From contig NZ_QUOQ01000003.1 of the NCBI RefSeq assembly GCF_003704105.1, positions 602,088 to 666,087 on the forward strand: a stretch of DNA of 64,000 bases, in the 5' to 3' direction. The notes under the pieces were generated by a model that had not been told where the DNA came from, ran no database searches, and saw only the letters and a program-made list of their open reading frames with translations. Positions 18,066 to 26,640 of this stretch are shown here, piece by piece (the first letter of the stretch is position 1; each line of letters starts with the position of its first letter). A program made the translations under genes and the position numbers. The DNA is from Brevundimonas lutea. Its GTDB lineage: Bacteria; Pseudomonadota; Alphaproteobacteria; Caulobacterales; Caulobacteraceae.

Positions 18066-18178
18066 TTAACCATTATTTTGGGCAACTCTGATGCGACTTA
18101 CTTCTGACTTGCAACAAGTCATCCGGCAAATCATCGCAAGTCGGCGAACAGAGCCGCCGTGACTTGCGCAACGACTTG
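18066..18178. promoter_or_regulatory. control region upstream of trbC: TTAACCAT box and six GACTTG-type half-sites
   Basis: Within the 443-base gene-free stretch between trbB and trbC. A CtrA-type TTAACCAT lies at 18066-18073, with a near DnaA box (TCATCCACA) about 25 bases before it. GACTT(G/A) half-sites lie at 18095, 18106, 18161 and 18173, with inverse CAAGTC at 18115 and 18137. Sites two and three form GACTTG-CAA-CAAGTC. Spacings of roughly one or two helical turns suggest cooperative protein binding. This part is also noticeably more AT-rich than its neighbours. The rest of the gap shows nothing recognisable. Confidence 0.5.
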
Positions 18179-18426
18179 GCGCGACCCTCGAAGATCTTGC
18201 GCGCCCCGGCTGGATTACAGCAAGGTCGACCGGGGCAGACGCGGCGTCGCCTCCGCGACAGGCACGCCCGCCATCCGGGCCTGGTCACAATCGGCCCGTC
18301 TGAAGGGCGCTCGAACGCCCCGCTGGCTCACGCCGGCGCCCTGTGGATTCGGGAGATCGAGGCGGCGCTAAGCGACCGAGAAAGTAGGTCGAGCGAAGCG
18401 GTGCGGCCCTTCCCGGGCGGACCCAC

Positions 18427-19383
18427 TCACCCGAGCCGCGTCACCTCATAGGTTTCGTCAGGACCCGGAGCGACCGCCAGCACCGCCTCGACGCGACGGC
18501 CCGCGGAGGTCCGGCGGATGTGGACGATCCGATCGACCGCCTCGGCGATGGAGCGACGGGGCGCCCGGGCCGAGACCTCGGCGATCAGGTCCTCGACCCG
18601 TCGCAGCACGTCGGCGGCGGAATTGGCGTGGATCGTCGACAGCCCGCCCGGATGTCCGGTGTTCCAGCTCTTCAGCGCCTCCAGCGCCGCCGCTCCGTCC
18701 CTCATCTCTCCCACCACGATGCGGTCCGGACGCATCCTGAGGGCGTCGCGCACGAGATCCACCACCCCGATCGCCACCGGCCGGCGGCGGGTGAGCACGG
18801 CGACCACGTCCCAGGCCGAGCACTGCAGTTCCGGCGTGTCCTCGACCAGAAAGACCCGATCCTCCGCGAAGGCCGGCTCGGCCAGCACGGCGTTGGCCAA
18901 GGTGGTCTTTCCCGACCCCGTCCCGCCCGAGATGAGGATGTTCAGCCGGTCCCGCGCCGCGGCCTTCAGCAGCCCGGCCTGGTCGAGGGTCATCACCCCG
19001 TCCCGGACATAGTCGTCCAGGGTCCAGACGACGGCCGGGCGTTTGCGGATTGAGAAGGCCGGCGCGGACGACACCGGTGGCAACAGACCCTGGAACCGCT
19101 CCCCCGTGCCGGGCAGGACGCCCGACAGTCTCGGATCATCGCGGGTGACCGTCTCTCCCACATAGTCGGCGATCAACCGGATCACTCGCTCCCGCGCCTC
19201 CACCGACAGGGTCTCGCCGGTGTCCCGCCGTCCCTCCCCGCTTCGATCGAGCACCACCCGTCCGTCCGGATTGGCGAGGATCTCCACCACCTCCGGCTCG
19301 ACCAGCGCCGCCAGCACCGTCTCGCCCAGAGCGTGACGCAGCGCCTCCAGCCGCCGGCCGGCGATGATTGGATGGTCGGCCAT
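18427..19383 (-). CDS. trbB: P-type conjugal transfer ATPase TrbB (VirB11-like)
   Basis: 318 residues. Secretion ATPase: Walker A SGGTGSGKTTLANAVL near residue 150, Asp box VEDTPELQC, Walker B RIVVGEMRDGAA near 220, His box GHPGGLSTIHANSA. Cytoplasmic hexamer that drives pilus biogenesis with TrbE. Its ATG overlaps the stop of the ribbon-helix-helix gene upstream. Confidence 0.95.
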   Translation of the reverse strand: MADHPIIAGRRLEALRHALGETVLAALVEPEVVEILANPDGRVVLDRSGEGRRDTGETLSVEARERVIRLIADYVGETVTRDDPRLSGVLPGTGERFQGLLPPVSSAPAFSIRKRPAVVWTLDDYVRDGVMTLDQAGLLKAAARDRLNILISGGTGSGKTTLANAVLAEPAFAEDRVFLVEDTPELQCSAWDVVAVLTRRRPVAIGVVDLVRDALRMRPDRIVVGEMRDGAAALEALKSWNTGHPGGLSTIHANSAADVLRRVEDLIAEVSARAPRRSIAEAVDRIVHIRRTSAGRRVEAVLAVAPGPDETYEVTRLG

Positions 19384-19826
19384 CAGGACGCCGGACCAAG
19401 CGTCCTCTGCACGGGGGGCGCGGCGCCGGTGCGATCGGCGCGGCCGGCGACGATCCGCGCCGCGGTGGCGTCCAGCAGCCGCTCGATTCGGCGATCGACG
19501 GCCGCCTGGACCGTCGGGTCCTCGTCGACGATGGCGTCGGGCAGGCGCAGGAAGAAGGCCCGCGCCACCTCGATCAGAAGCTCCTGGACGATCTGCATGT
19601 CGCGCGCCGTGGAGCGCATGTGGTCGCGCAGGGATCGCTCGAGCTGCAGCAGGCGGTCCTCGGGATCCGCCTGGGGACTGCGCATCAGCCCGCGGGCGAT
19701 GGCCCGGCCGGCCGCCTGGCTGACCGGCATCCGCCCGCTGCGCGCCTCCCGGTTGAGACCGGCCGCGATCTTGGGGTCGGTGAGATAGACCTGCACCCGG
19801 CAGGTCGACGCTGGCTTCCTAGCCAT
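19383..19826 (-). CDS. ribbon-helix-helix (CopG-like) accessory protein
   Basis: 147 residues. VQVYLTDPKIAAGLNREARS at the N terminus fits an RHH DNA-binding strand-helix unit; the rest is helical. In related trb modules a CopG-type gene sits at this same place between traG and trbB and is thought to regulate transfer or assist at oriT. Overlaps traG upstream by eight bases and trbB downstream. A candidate binder of the GACTTG array; that link is my inference. Confidence 0.75.
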   Translation of the reverse strand: MARKPASTCRVQVYLTDPKIAAGLNREARSGRMPVSQAAGRAIARGLMRSPQADPEDRLLQLERSLRDHMRSTARDMQIVQELLIEVARAFFLRLPDAIVDEDPTVQAAVDRRIERLLDATAARIVAGRADRTGAAPPVQRTLGPAS

Positions 19827-21744
19827 CGGACAATCCTTTCAGATGATCCAGGGCCGCTTCCTCGGCGGCCATCTCTCGGGCCACCTGCCCGTAGATTTCG
19901 GCCACCTTGGCCGCGACCTTCTTGTCGTCCATCGCCGCCGCCCGCTCCTTGAACAGCGGGAGGGACGCCTGGGCGCTCTCGCCGACGCCTCGCCGGCCCG
20001 ACCAGGGATGCGGTCCGACCGGCGGGCCGTCGAGCCGCGCCCCCTGGTCGGGCGCGACGTCGCGCGCCCGGCTTCGGAAGGGCTCGCGCCGGTCGTACTG
20101 GAGCTTGCGGGAGCGCAGCGGGAGGATTCCCGCGGCGAAGACCAGCTGCACGTCTTCCGGCAGGGCCCTGACCTCCCCCGGCTCCAGCAGGGGTCGCTCA
20201 ACTTCCGAGCGCGAGACCGATCCGCGCCCCTGTCCCAGCCCCGTCGGCGACGCACGGCTGGACCGGGTCTCCAGGACCGACCCGGTCAGCCTGGACACCT
20301 TGTCCTGGGTCAGGGGATCAAGGGCGGAGAAGGCGGTGTAGACCGCGCAGTTGTCGAGCAGGGTGTTGTTCGGCCCGTAGGTCTCGACGATGTCGTTGAG
20401 CGACTGGGCGACGAACATCACCTTGACCCCGTAGCCGCTCAGCAGCCGCAGTGATTTCTCGAAGAAGCTGACGCGGCCCAGCAGCGGAAACTCGTCCATC
20501 AGCATCAGGAGGGTGTGGCGCTTGGCCCGTCCGTCCGCCACGGCCTTCTCCTCGACGGTCAGGGCCTGGGCCGCCGCATAGAAGAGCAGCCGCACCAGCG
20601 GCCGCAGCGCCGCGGCGTCGGCTGGCGCGACCTGGACGTAAAGCGACACGGGATGATCCGCGCACATGAGATCGGCCAGGGCGAAGTCCGAACGGGACAA
20701 CGCCCGCTCAATGTCTTCTCCCGCCAGCCATTTGAGATAGGACCGCGCCGTTCCCTGCACCGACGTCCGGAACCGGTCGTGCATGGCCGCATAGCCGCGC
20801 GTGGCCGTGGCGATGAAGGGGTGGGTCTGCGGGCTCCCGGCCGCGTCCGTCCGATGCAGGGTGCGCGCCATCACCTCGGCCGTCTTGTCCAGGTCCGCGA
20901 GGAGGCCCCGGACGGTCAGCAGCGTCTTGTCGCCGTCGTCGGCCGTATAGAGGACGTGGAGGATCACCGCCTCCAGGATTTCCGACGCGGCCCGATCCCA
21001 GATCGCCTCGTCGTCGCGCGCTCCCCCGGGATCCGCGAGGATGGAGACCAGTCTCTGGACGTGCGCCAGCTCGCCGGGTCCGGGCAGGATCTCCGCCAGC
21101 GGATTCCAGCAGGCCGAGGCGGGATCGCGGGGATCGAAGAACAGGGCATGGCTGAACCGGGCCCGCCACCCGGCGCTTAGCCGCCAGAGCTCCCGCTTCG
21201 GGTCGTGGACCAGAACACTCGCCTGCCAGGACAGCAGGGTCGGCATCACATGCCCCCTCCCCTTGCCCGACCGCGTGCCCCCAGTGACAAGACTTGGCCG
21301 CAGGTCCGTGGTGGCCAGAAGCCGCCCTCCCATCAGACCGATAACGCACCCGCCTCCCGCCATGAGGCCCGCGGCCCTCGCCTCCGCCGGGCCGCCCCAG
21401 CCGCGCGCCCGTCTCGACCGTCCGCCCCCCTCGGCCAGGACGCCAAGGCCGAGACCGCCGACGCCGCCGATCAGGATCAGGGGCGCGCAGGATGCGAAGG
21501 CCCGCGCTGCCTCGTCTCCGAACTCCAGCCGCCACAGGACGATGGCCCAAGGCGAATATAGGCCGACACCCTCCGCCGGACGCAGCGCAGGACCCAGCGC
21601 CGTCGCGTTCCCGTAGATCCAGGCGAAAGCCTGGCTGGCGGTCTGCAACCCCAGCAGCAGACCCAGCGCGCCCATGATTAGTCGCGCCCGCATCTCAGCC
21701 GCCGCCCGAGACCAAGCGACAGCGCCGACGGCGGTGAACGCCAT
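19819..21744 (-). CDS. traG: type IV coupling protein TraG (VirD4-like)
   Basis: Brings the relaxase-DNA complex to the secretion channel. Two N-terminal membrane segments (IMGALGLLLGLQTASQAFAW; APLILIGGVGGLGLGVL), Walker A GGTRSGKGRGHVMPTLLSW, Walker B LLMLMDEFPLLGRV and VMFVAQSLNDIVETYG. Possible starts are GTG 21789, ATG 21744 and ATG 21693; I chose 21744 for a GGAT upstream, without strong preference. First gene of the transfer operon; its usual neighbour, the relaxase gene, is 8.6 kb away across the cargo. Confidence 0.92.
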   Translation of the reverse strand: MAFTAVGAVAWSRAAAEMRARLIMGALGLLLGLQTASQAFAWIYGNATALGPALRPAEGVGLYSPWAIVLWRLEFGDEAARAFASCAPLILIGGVGGLGLGVLAEGGGRSRRARGWGGPAEARAAGLMAGGGCVIGLMGGRLLATTDLRPSLVTGGTRSGKGRGHVMPTLLSWQASVLVHDPKRELWRLSAGWRARFSHALFFDPRDPASACWNPLAEILPGPGELAHVQRLVSILADPGGARDDEAIWDRAASEILEAVILHVLYTADDGDKTLLTVRGLLADLDKTAEVMARTLHRTDAAGSPQTHPFIATATRGYAAMHDRFRTSVQGTARSYLKWLAGEDIERALSRSDFALADLMCADHPVSLYVQVAPADAAALRPLVRLLFYAAAQALTVEEKAVADGRAKRHTLLMLMDEFPLLGRVSFFEKSLRLLSGYGVKVMFVAQSLNDIVETYGPNNTLLDNCAVYTAFSALDPLTQDKVSRLTGSVLETRSSRASPTGLGQGRGSVSRSEVERPLLEPGEVRALPEDVQLVFAAGILPLRSRKLQYDRREPFRSRARDVAPDQGARLDGPPVGPHPWSGRRGVGESAQASLPLFKERAAAMDDKKVAAKVAEIYGQVAREMAAEEAALDHLKGLSDG

Positions 21745-22135
21745 GGGTGATCCATTTTTTGAGGCCCGGATTTCCACGAGCGGACCCACCAGTCAGATCA
21801 AGGGGCGACGCCGCCAGGCCGTCCGGGGGGTGGGCGAGCACAAGATCGAGGGGACGGCGGGCCGTGGCCACAACACACTCCGCAAAGTTGAACCTTTGCC
21901 TGTCCCGATGCCGCGTTCGCCGACCGGGTGCAGCCCTAGAACGTCCTCACCGCAAGAAAACTTCGGAAAGGCCGCACCTATAGAGCGGAACATCCACACC
22001 AGCGCGCCGGAGCCAGCCATTCACGCCCGGGGGAGCAAGTGCCTCCGATGCCATTAGACACCGTTACCCTGCTTGGCGGCGCAGCCGGTCGGAGCGCTAG
22101 CGGGAGGCATCGGCCACCAGATCGCGGAGCCGGTT
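21745..22135. other. gene-free stretch upstream of traG with an 18-base inverted repeat
   Basis: No convincing gene. GCAAAG-TTGAAC-CTTTGC at 21882-21899 is a perfect 6-bp inverted repeat about 140 bases before traG, suitable for an operator. This is also the left junction between cargo and the transfer module. Confidence 0.35.
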
Positions 22136-22440
22136 CGGCCGAGGGCCGCATTCACCTCGGCCAAGTCATGGACGATGATGTTGACAGTAGCCGATGGCGG
22201 CGGTCGCGCCGAACCCGGTCCTCGCGGACCACCAGATGTCGGCGACGTCCGTCAGCTTCTCCTGGTTGACGATGGCCAGCAGCTCGAAGTCCGAGAGGTA
22301 GCCGCGCTCCGGCTCATCGACCCAGTCGCGTCGGGCATACGACCCCAACAAGATGATTTCAGCACCTTGCCGTTGCGCCGCCACTAAGCCGTCGAGCAGG
22401 AACGTGCGTATGCGATCGAGTTCGGCGCGCTGCTTCTCCG
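22136..22440 (-). pseudogene. remnant of a nucleotidyltransferase/HEPN-type gene
   Basis: One frame reads EKQRAELDRIRTFLLDGL, then IILLGSYARRDWVDEP and YLSDFELLAIVNQEKLTDVA, the minimal-nucleotidyltransferase signature GSYARxD...SDF. After WWSA the match continues only in another frame (IIVHDLAEVNAALGR), so at least one frameshift separates the two parts. The rest of the gene, including a HEPN domain, is missing. Such NT-HEPN proteins are toxin-antitoxin-related; this one is dead. Confidence 0.7.
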
Positions 22441-22519
22441 GCGAAGATCGAGGTCGGCTCTCACGCCGCGAGTCTAAGTAGATCTCGGCCGTGGGAGCGA
22501 GAGCGCTGGGGGTTGCGGC

Positions 22520-22969
22520 TCAGACGGTCTTCTTGCGGCCGCGTGCGGACGCCGGCGCGGATTTCGCGCCCCGACCTCGGGCTCCCAAGCCGATCGACTT
22601 GGCCAGTTCAGACCGTCGCGCTGAATAGGTCGGATGGACCATCGGATAGTCGGCGCCGAGGCCGAACCGCGTCCGATACTCATCGGGCGTCATGCCCTTT
22701 GTCGTAAGGTGGCGCTTGAGGGTGCGATAAGGCTTGCCGTCCAGGAAACTGATCAGCGCCTCGTCCGTGATCGATCGGCGAATTTCCGCACGCGACTTGG
22801 TCTCGTCGACCGCAGGCTCTTCGACCGGCTGACCCAGGCCGCCGAGCGACGCATGGATCGAGGAGATCAGACCCGGCAGCTCGCCAGCCTCCACCTTGTT
22901 GTTCGACACATAGGCGATGACGATGTCGGCGGTCGCGTTGATTAGGTTCGGCGTTTGGTCGTCTTGCAC
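22520..22969 (-). CDS. MucR/Ros family transcriptional regulator
   Basis: 149 residues from a GTG preceded by GAGGAG at a good distance. LINATADIVIAYVSNNKV and LKRHLTTKGMTPDEYRTRFG, DYPMVHPTYSARRSELAKSIGLG are diagnostic for MucR/Ros. The zinc-finger cysteines seen in Ros are not evident (FLDGKPYRTLKRHL). The tail is basic. MucR proteins are H-NS-like silencers; here it may damp cargo expression. It lies 219 bases beyond the alternative oxidase stop, same strand. Confidence 0.9.
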   Translation of the reverse strand: MQDDQTPNLINATADIVIAYVSNNKVEAGELPGLISSIHASLGGLGQPVEEPAVDETKSRAEIRRSITDEALISFLDGKPYRTLKRHLTTKGMTPDEYRTRFGLGADYPMVHPTYSARRSELAKSIGLGARGRGAKSAPASARGRKKTV

Positions 22970-23188
22970 ATCGGTCTCCTCGTTAGATCGCCGACCGTAG
23001 CAGGGTTTGCAGACGAACCAAGGCGCTGCCGCGCGCGCACGGCTGTTGCGCGCCAGCAGCGGGCATTGGCTCACAGCCGGAAACCGGACGCTGAGGATCG
23101 TTGGTTCGCAGCCGAGCTAGAACGCAATCAACGTAGAGAAGCCCTCCCGTGACGGCGACACGGGAGGGTCAGATATAGTTGGCTTAGG

Positions 23189-23878
23189 TTAGGCCGCTGC
23201 TTTCCAAGTCGGCTCCAGCGCCGCATGCGGCGGGCATGGGGCCACAGCCTGGATCGGCAGTCCGCCCAGCTCGTTGGCGTAGCCGTGGTTGACGTCCCGG
23301 TGGTGGGCTTCGTCGGCCCGGACCACCAGCACCACGTCCCGCAGGGTCGCGTCGTCGGGCAGGCCCCAGTAGCGTTTGGCGATCTCCGGGGCCGGCACGT
23401 TCAAGCTGCGGCCCTCGTCGATCTCCGCCAGATAGTGGGTGTAGCTGATCACCGCCTCCTCCTCGAAATAGCCGACCACGCGGTGGGCCGTCTTAGAGTG
23501 GACCAGGTAAAGGCCGAAGAAGAACAGGTAGAAGACCCACTGCACCGACACGATCACGAAGCGCTCGAACAGGGTGGGCTTCGAGATCTCGATGAAGGTC
23601 ATTAGGTGCATGCGCTCGTTTTCGGCCTCGTCCATCAGGGTCTTGATCCACCCCTTGTCGTCGCACATGCGGCGCAGGCAGCTCAGGTGGTTGATGGTGG
23701 CGCCGACCATGCCCGGCACGGCGGCGACCGTCTCCAGAACCACGGCCCGGTGGCCGTAGCGCTTGGCGAAGAAGGTGTCGGCGCAGAAGCGCAGCAGCTT
23801 GGTGAAGCCGAAGGCGACGCGGTCCGAGAGACCGTTGGGCTTGTGGTGGACCGAGAGGTCGACGAGGGGGGCGGTCAT
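23189..23878 (-). CDS. aox: alternative oxidase (di-iron ubiquinol oxidase)
   Basis: 229 residues from MTAPLVDLSVHHKP. Oxidises ubiquinol and reduces O2 to water without proton pumping; insensitive to cyanide and NO in known members. All di-iron ligand motifs are present: LETVAAVPGMVG (Glu 49), NERMH (Glu 88, His 91), EEEAVISYTHYL (about 139-141), RADEAHHRDVNH (Glu 190, His 193). Interfacial membrane protein with a hydrophobic stretch VQWVFYLFFFGLYLV. Divergent from fixL across 162 bases, so probably under FixLJ control (inferred). Confidence 0.95.
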   Translation of the reverse strand: MTAPLVDLSVHHKPNGLSDRVAFGFTKLLRFCADTFFAKRYGHRAVVLETVAAVPGMVGATINHLSCLRRMCDDKGWIKTLMDEAENERMHLMTFIEISKPTLFERFVIVSVQWVFYLFFFGLYLVHSKTAHRVVGYFEEEAVISYTHYLAEIDEGRSLNVPAPEIAKRYWGLPDDATLRDVVLVVRADEAHHRDVNHGYANELGGLPIQAVAPCPPHAALEPTWKAAA

Positions 23879-24040
23879 GGCCTTGGCTCCTGGTGATCCG
23901 GAGAGCGCTCCGGGCCGCTGCGGCGGCGTCTTGAAGTTGCAACCGGTGTAGAAGGGCGCGGCCGTCGGCGGTATTCGGGTCTTCGCCCTAAGGGGAATCC
24001 CGGAGGCGCGAAGGTCGGCCAACCGGGGCAAGGAGCATCG

Positions 24041-25519
24041 ATGCGAGCCCTCCAGTCGCCTGAGACAGCGCCCTCAGCCCTCATCCGCCCCGCCTCCCCG
24101 TGGATGGCGGTCGCGGCGACGGTGCTCGTCGCCATGGCCGGGGCGGGGCTCCGCGCCGCCCTCGGCGAGCGTATCGGCGACCACGGGGCCTTCCTCATCT
24201 TCGTCCCGGCGGTCGTGGTCGGCGCCGCCATGGGCGGCTGGGCGCCCGGCGCCCTGGCGACCCTCCTTGGCCTCGCCGCGGGCCTGCTTCTCGCGCCCGA
24301 CGGCGCGGGCCCGTGGATCGAGGCCGCGCTGTTCGTCGCAGCGGCGGCCGCCGTGACCGTGGGCGGGGAGTGGTTCCAGCGCGCCCACCGCGAGCTCTCC
24401 GCCCGCGAAACCCACCTCCGGCTCATCCTGAACACGATTCCGGACGCCATGATCCTGATCGACGACGGCGGCCGGATCCGCGCCTTCAGCCCTACGGCCG
24501 AAAGGTTGTTCGGCTGGACCGTCGAGGCGGCGATGGGCCGGAACGTCAGCATGCTGATGCCCTCGCCCCATCGCGAGGCGCATGACAGCTACCTGCAACG
24601 GTACTACCTGACTGAAGAGCGCCGCATCATCGGCCGTGGCCGCATCGTTGTCGGTCAGCGGCGGGACGGCTCGACTTTTCCGATGGAGCTCGCCGTCGGC
24701 GAAATGCGCACGGCGGAGGGCCGCTTCTTCACCGGCTTCGTCCGCGACCTGACCGAACGCCAGCAGGCCGAGGCCCGTCTGCAGGAGTTGCAGAGCGATC
24801 TCGTGCGTGTCTCGAGGCTCACCGCTCTGGGGGAGATGGCCTCGGCGCTGGCGCACGAACTGAACCAGCCGCTGACCGCCATCTCGAACTATCTGAAGGG
24901 CTCAAAGAGGCTCCTGAATTCGAGGGGCTTGGGCGAGGATCGCATCGCCAGCGCTCTTGATTTGGCGGCCGATCAGGCCTTGCGGGCGGGTGTGATCATC
25001 CGGCGGCTGCGCGAATTCGTATCCCGTGGCGAAACGGAGCGGCGCATCGAGGACCTGCCGAAACTCATCGAGGAAGCCAGCGCGCTGGCGCTCGTCGGCG
25101 CTCGCGAACACGGAGTGCGGGTACGGTTCGACGTCGCCCCCTCCGCCGATCGCGTGCTCGCCGACAAGGTCCAGGTTCAGCAGGTTCTGCTCAACCTGAT
25201 CCGCAACGGGATGGACTCGATGGAGGATTCACCGAAGCGAGAGCTGCTCATCGCCGCGGCTCCGGTCGACGCCGAACTGCTGCGGGTCTCAGTCTCGGAC
25301 ACGGGAGCTGGTGTCAGCGAAGACCTCGCGGACCAACTGTTCCAGCCCTTCGTCACCACCAAGCGGTCTGGCATGGGAGTAGGGCTTTCCATTTCCCGCA
25401 CCATCATTGAAACCCACGGTGGCCGTATCTGGTTCGAACCCAACCCCGGCGGCGGGACCGTCTTCCATTTCACGCTCCAGCGCGCCCGGATCGAAGAGGA
25501 GACTGCCGATGTCGGCTGA
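24041..25519 (+). CDS. fixL: FixL-like haem-PAS oxygen-sensing histidine kinase
   Basis: 492 residues. Hydrophobic N terminus with several helices, then a PAS domain closely matching FixL: HDSYLQRY with His 181 at the haem-ligand position and Arg 201 in IIGRGRIVVG, 20 residues later as in Bradyrhizobium FixL (His200/Arg220). Phosphoacceptor His in ALAHELNQPLTAISNYL near 272, and N/G boxes NLIRNGMDSM, DTGAGV, GMGVGLSISRTI. Expected to autophosphorylate when O2 leaves the haem. ATG preceded by AAGGAG. Overlaps fixJ by 11 bases. Confidence 0.93.
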   Translation: MRALQSPETAPSALIRPASPWMAVAATVLVAMAGAGLRAALGERIGDHGAFLIFVPAVVVGAAMGGWAPGALATLLGLAAGLLLAPDGAGPWIEAALFVAAAAAVTVGGEWFQRAHRELSARETHLRLILNTIPDAMILIDDGGRIRAFSPTAERLFGWTVEAAMGRNVSMLMPSPHREAHDSYLQRYYLTEERRIIGRGRIVVGQRRDGSTFPMELAVGEMRTAEGRFFTGFVRDLTERQQAEARLQELQSDLVRVSRLTALGEMASALAHELNQPLTAISNYLKGSKRLLNSRGLGEDRIASALDLAADQALRAGVIIRRLREFVSRGETERRIEDLPKLIEEASALALVGAREHGVRVRFDVAPSADRVLADKVQVQQVLLNLIRNGMDSMEDSPKRELLIAAAPVDAELLRVSVSDTGAGVSEDLADQLFQPFVTTKRSGMGVGLSISRTIIETHGGRIWFEPNPGGGTVFHFTLQRARIEEETADVG

Positions 25520-26111
25520 CACCATCATCCATGTCATCGACGACGACGCGGCGGTGCGCGATTCCATCGCCTTCCTGCTGGAGACCGCCGACCTGACAGC
25601 ACGGACCTACGAATCCGCACTCGCCTTTCTCGCCGAGCGGGATCGTCCCGCGGGTTGCATCGTCACGGATGTGCGCATGCCTGATATGAACGGCCTCGAG
25701 CTTGCCCGCCGATTACGCGACAACGGGTCGGTTGAGCCTGTCATCGTGATCACCGGACACGCCGATGTCCCTCTCGCAATCGAAGCAATGCGAGCCGGCG
25801 TCGTTGATTTTATTGAAAAGCCCTTTGATGACGAGATTCTCCTTGCCTCAATCCAGCGCGTTCTAGATCAGGCCAGCAAGGCAACCTCTGCGGACGCCGA
25901 GCGCCGGGAGTTCGTCGCCAGGCTGCAGTCGCTGTCACCCCGGGAGCGCGACGTCGTGGAGGGCTTGGTCAAGGGACACGCCAACAAGGTCATCGCCTTC
26001 GATCTCGGCATCAGCCCACGCACCGTTGAGGTTTATCGCGCGAACGCGATGACCAAAATGCAGGCCGGCAGCCTCTCGGACTTGGTCAGAATGGTCATGA
26101 CAGCCGGCTAG
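25509..26111 (+). CDS. fixJ: FixJ-like response regulator
   Basis: 200 residues. Receiver domain with acidic pair DDD at 11-13, phosphoacceptor Asp 54 in CIVTDVRMPD and Lys in DFIEKPFDD; C-terminal LuxR-type HTH LSPRERDVVEGLVKGHANKV and SPRTVEVYRANAMTKM. Partner of FixL. Start ATG lies inside the fixL 3' end. No fixK or FixT gene is nearby, so the local target is presumably the divergent oxidase gene. Confidence 0.93.
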   Translation: MSADTIIHVIDDDAAVRDSIAFLLETADLTARTYESALAFLAERDRPAGCIVTDVRMPDMNGLELARRLRDNGSVEPVIVITGHADVPLAIEAMRAGVVDFIEKPFDDEILLASIQRVLDQASKATSADAERREFVARLQSLSPRERDVVEGLVKGHANKVIAFDLGISPRTVEVYRANAMTKMQAGSLSDLVRMVMTAG

Positions 26112-26214
26112 CGCCAGCAGCGGTCATTGGCGGCTGAGTAAGAACCGGACATTGTCTGTCGGATGCGGTCTAGAGGAGGAAGCATTGCCGGCGGCACCAG
26201 ATTTCTAAGGGCTA

Positions 26215-26463
26215 ATGGCTCTTGTCGGCCACTTTCTCCTTCGATGGGGTCGGCTGGAAGATTGCTTGAATGGTGGAGCGGTCCCAACGGAATTGGAGAG
26301 GGTCCGCCACATCAGAAACGCCGTTTGCCATCGAATGGTAGCCGCCCATGCGGATCCGCATGGCGACGGCACCTCTTACATCACTTGCCAGATCTTAGAC
26401 GGGACGATGGTGCGATTCTCAGCGTCCGAGCTCGAGGAGGCGATCAAGGATTTAGAAGTGTAG
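26215..26463 (+). CDS. hypothetical small protein, possibly a truncated remnant
   Basis: 82 residues: ALVGHFLLRWGRLEDCLN then ELERVRHIRNAVCHRMVAAH and DGTSYITCQILDGTMVRFSA. Amino-acid makeup looks like real protein, and RHIRNAVCH resembles C-terminal parts of larger uncharacterised proteins. The joint after residue 20 suggests an internal deletion. No clear ribosome-binding site. Likely a decayed gene. Confidence 0.35.
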   Translation: MALVGHFLLRWGRLEDCLNGGAVPTELERVRHIRNAVCHRMVAAHADPHGDGTSYITCQILDGTMVRFSASELEEAIKDLEV

Positions 26464-26483
26464 GCAATTCACCGCCGCCAATC

Positions 26484-26640
26484 TTAGGCGGCTCTGCGCC
26501 AAGAGCGCCCCGCACTCAGCCGTAACAAGTCGATCTGCTCAGAAATCTTCAGCGCGTCATCCACCTCGATGTCGCGATAGCGGACAGTGCTCTCCAGTTT
26601 CCATGTCCATTGAACGATCTCTGGCTCAGGCCGCGATGTC
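26484..26640 (-). pseudogene. C-terminal scrap of a tyrosine recombinase
   Basis: KLESTVRY followed by IEVDDALKISEQIDL matches the C terminus of ICE-type tyrosine integrases (usual form GHTKLESTVRYLGIEVDDAL), in which the Tyr of VRY is the nucleophile. Upstream sequence that should carry the R-H-R motifs is missing; the flavoprotein gene follows at once. It shows that a recombinase gene once lay inside what is now the cargo block. Confidence 0.65.

Noticed and set aside
24074..24856. Long minus-strand open frame opposite fixL
   Set aside because: Antisense shadow of a well-supported histidine kinase; high-GC codon bias creates such frames.
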